From: Nitrospirota bacterium | GTDB taxonomy: Bacteria; Nitrospirota; RBG-16-64-22; JACRHK01 | Length of the DNA: 5,061 bases | Assembly (NCBI GenBank): GCA_016217625.1 | Contig: JACRHK010000137.1 | Span: 1 to 5,061 of the forward strand | Reading direction: 5' to 3' | In this document: positions 4,985-5,061 of the stretch, one piece after another | How the letters are laid out: every line of letters starts with the position of its first letter | Numbering within the stretch: the first letter of the stretch is position 1 | Made by a program: the position numbers and the translations under genes | Notes under the pieces: model-generated | What the model saw: only the letters and a program-made list of their open reading frames with translations | Told to the model about the DNA's origin: nothing | The model's database searches: none

Positions 4985-5061
4985 CTTCGTGTACCAGTCC
5001 AAGAGGATCACCAGGTACACCCAGCCCAAGGCAGGGATCAGGAACTTCGTCATGTCGATCC
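4985..5061 (-). pseudogene. IS3-like transposase, integrase-core fragment
   Basis: The minus strand from the window edge encodes IDMTKFLIPALGWVYLVILL followed by DWYTK, ending at the codon 4985-4987. This is the beginning of an rve integrase core like that of IS3-family OrfB transposases, where the Asp of DMTKF is the first catalytic acid and the GWVYLVILLDWYTK strand-turn follows. Immediately after Lys the family match stops and a different transposase (ISL3) continues in a shifted frame. The next catalytic residues are therefore missing and this copy is disabled, at least at its 3' side. The 5' part continues beyond the window. It is a fusion or deletion scar, not one gene, even though a frame stays open across the junction. 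Confidence 0.75.

Noticed and set aside
4733..5053. One 106-residue minus-strand hypothetical protein
   Set aside because: Only the first 23 or so residues are IS3-like; after the junction it reads the ISL3 fragment in the wrong frame. Two fragments in two frames explain the sequence better.

Overview
The window looks like a GC-rich bacterial chromosome, probably from an uncultured Gram-negative lineage. The FabF, PurN and acyl-carrier-protein sequences resemble those of Deltaproteobacteria, Methylomirabilota (NC10) and similar groups. That placement rests on gene order and protein flavour only and is tentative. Positions 1-3938 are conserved housekeeping DNA. Positions 3935-5061 are an accessory, decaying tail with one small protease-like gene and fragments of two insertion sequences.

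Layout: the 3' end of acpP (1-131) is followed closely by fabF (147-1385) and rnc (1390-2124), with gaps of 15 and 4 bases, so these read as one transcription unit (acyl carrier protein, beta-ketoacyl-ACP synthase II, ribonuclease III). A 121-base AT-rich gap follows. It holds a striking long hairpin made of five 7-base TGCAAAA-type units in each arm (2137-2171 and 2202-2236). purM (2246-3286) starts only 9 bases after this repeat, with no visible Shine-Dalgarno sequence. purN (3279-3938) overlaps purM by 8 bases. A further start codon overlaps the purN stop as ATGA at 3935 and opens a short, frame-broken remnant that resembles the N-terminus of a YqhA/UPF0114 membrane protein (3935-4080).

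The gap 4081-4175 holds no gene I can support. A good sigma70-type promoter (4176-4204, TTGACA, 17-base spacer, TACGCT) then drives a monocistronic gene at 4225-4584 for a small retropepsin-like aspartic protease family protein, whose active-site triad reads Asp-Pro-Gly instead of Asp-Thr/Ser-Gly. A 20-base near-copy of the start of that promoter recurs downstream of the gene at 4649-4668. From 4700 onward is insertion-sequence wreckage on the minus strand: an ISL3-type terminal repeat (from 4700) and the C-terminal 81 codons of an ISL3-family transposase (4738-4983), joined at about 4984 to a piece of a different, IS3-like integrase-core transposase that runs off the window end.

Functionally, acpP and fabF act in fatty-acid elongation, rnc in double-stranded RNA processing, and purM/purN at the AIR-synthetase and GAR-formylation steps of de novo purine synthesis. 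The rest is accessory. I see no convincing undescribed multi-gene system. The points most worth a second look are the heptad hairpin abutting purM, the DPG active site, the flanking 20-base duplication and the chimeric transposase junction.
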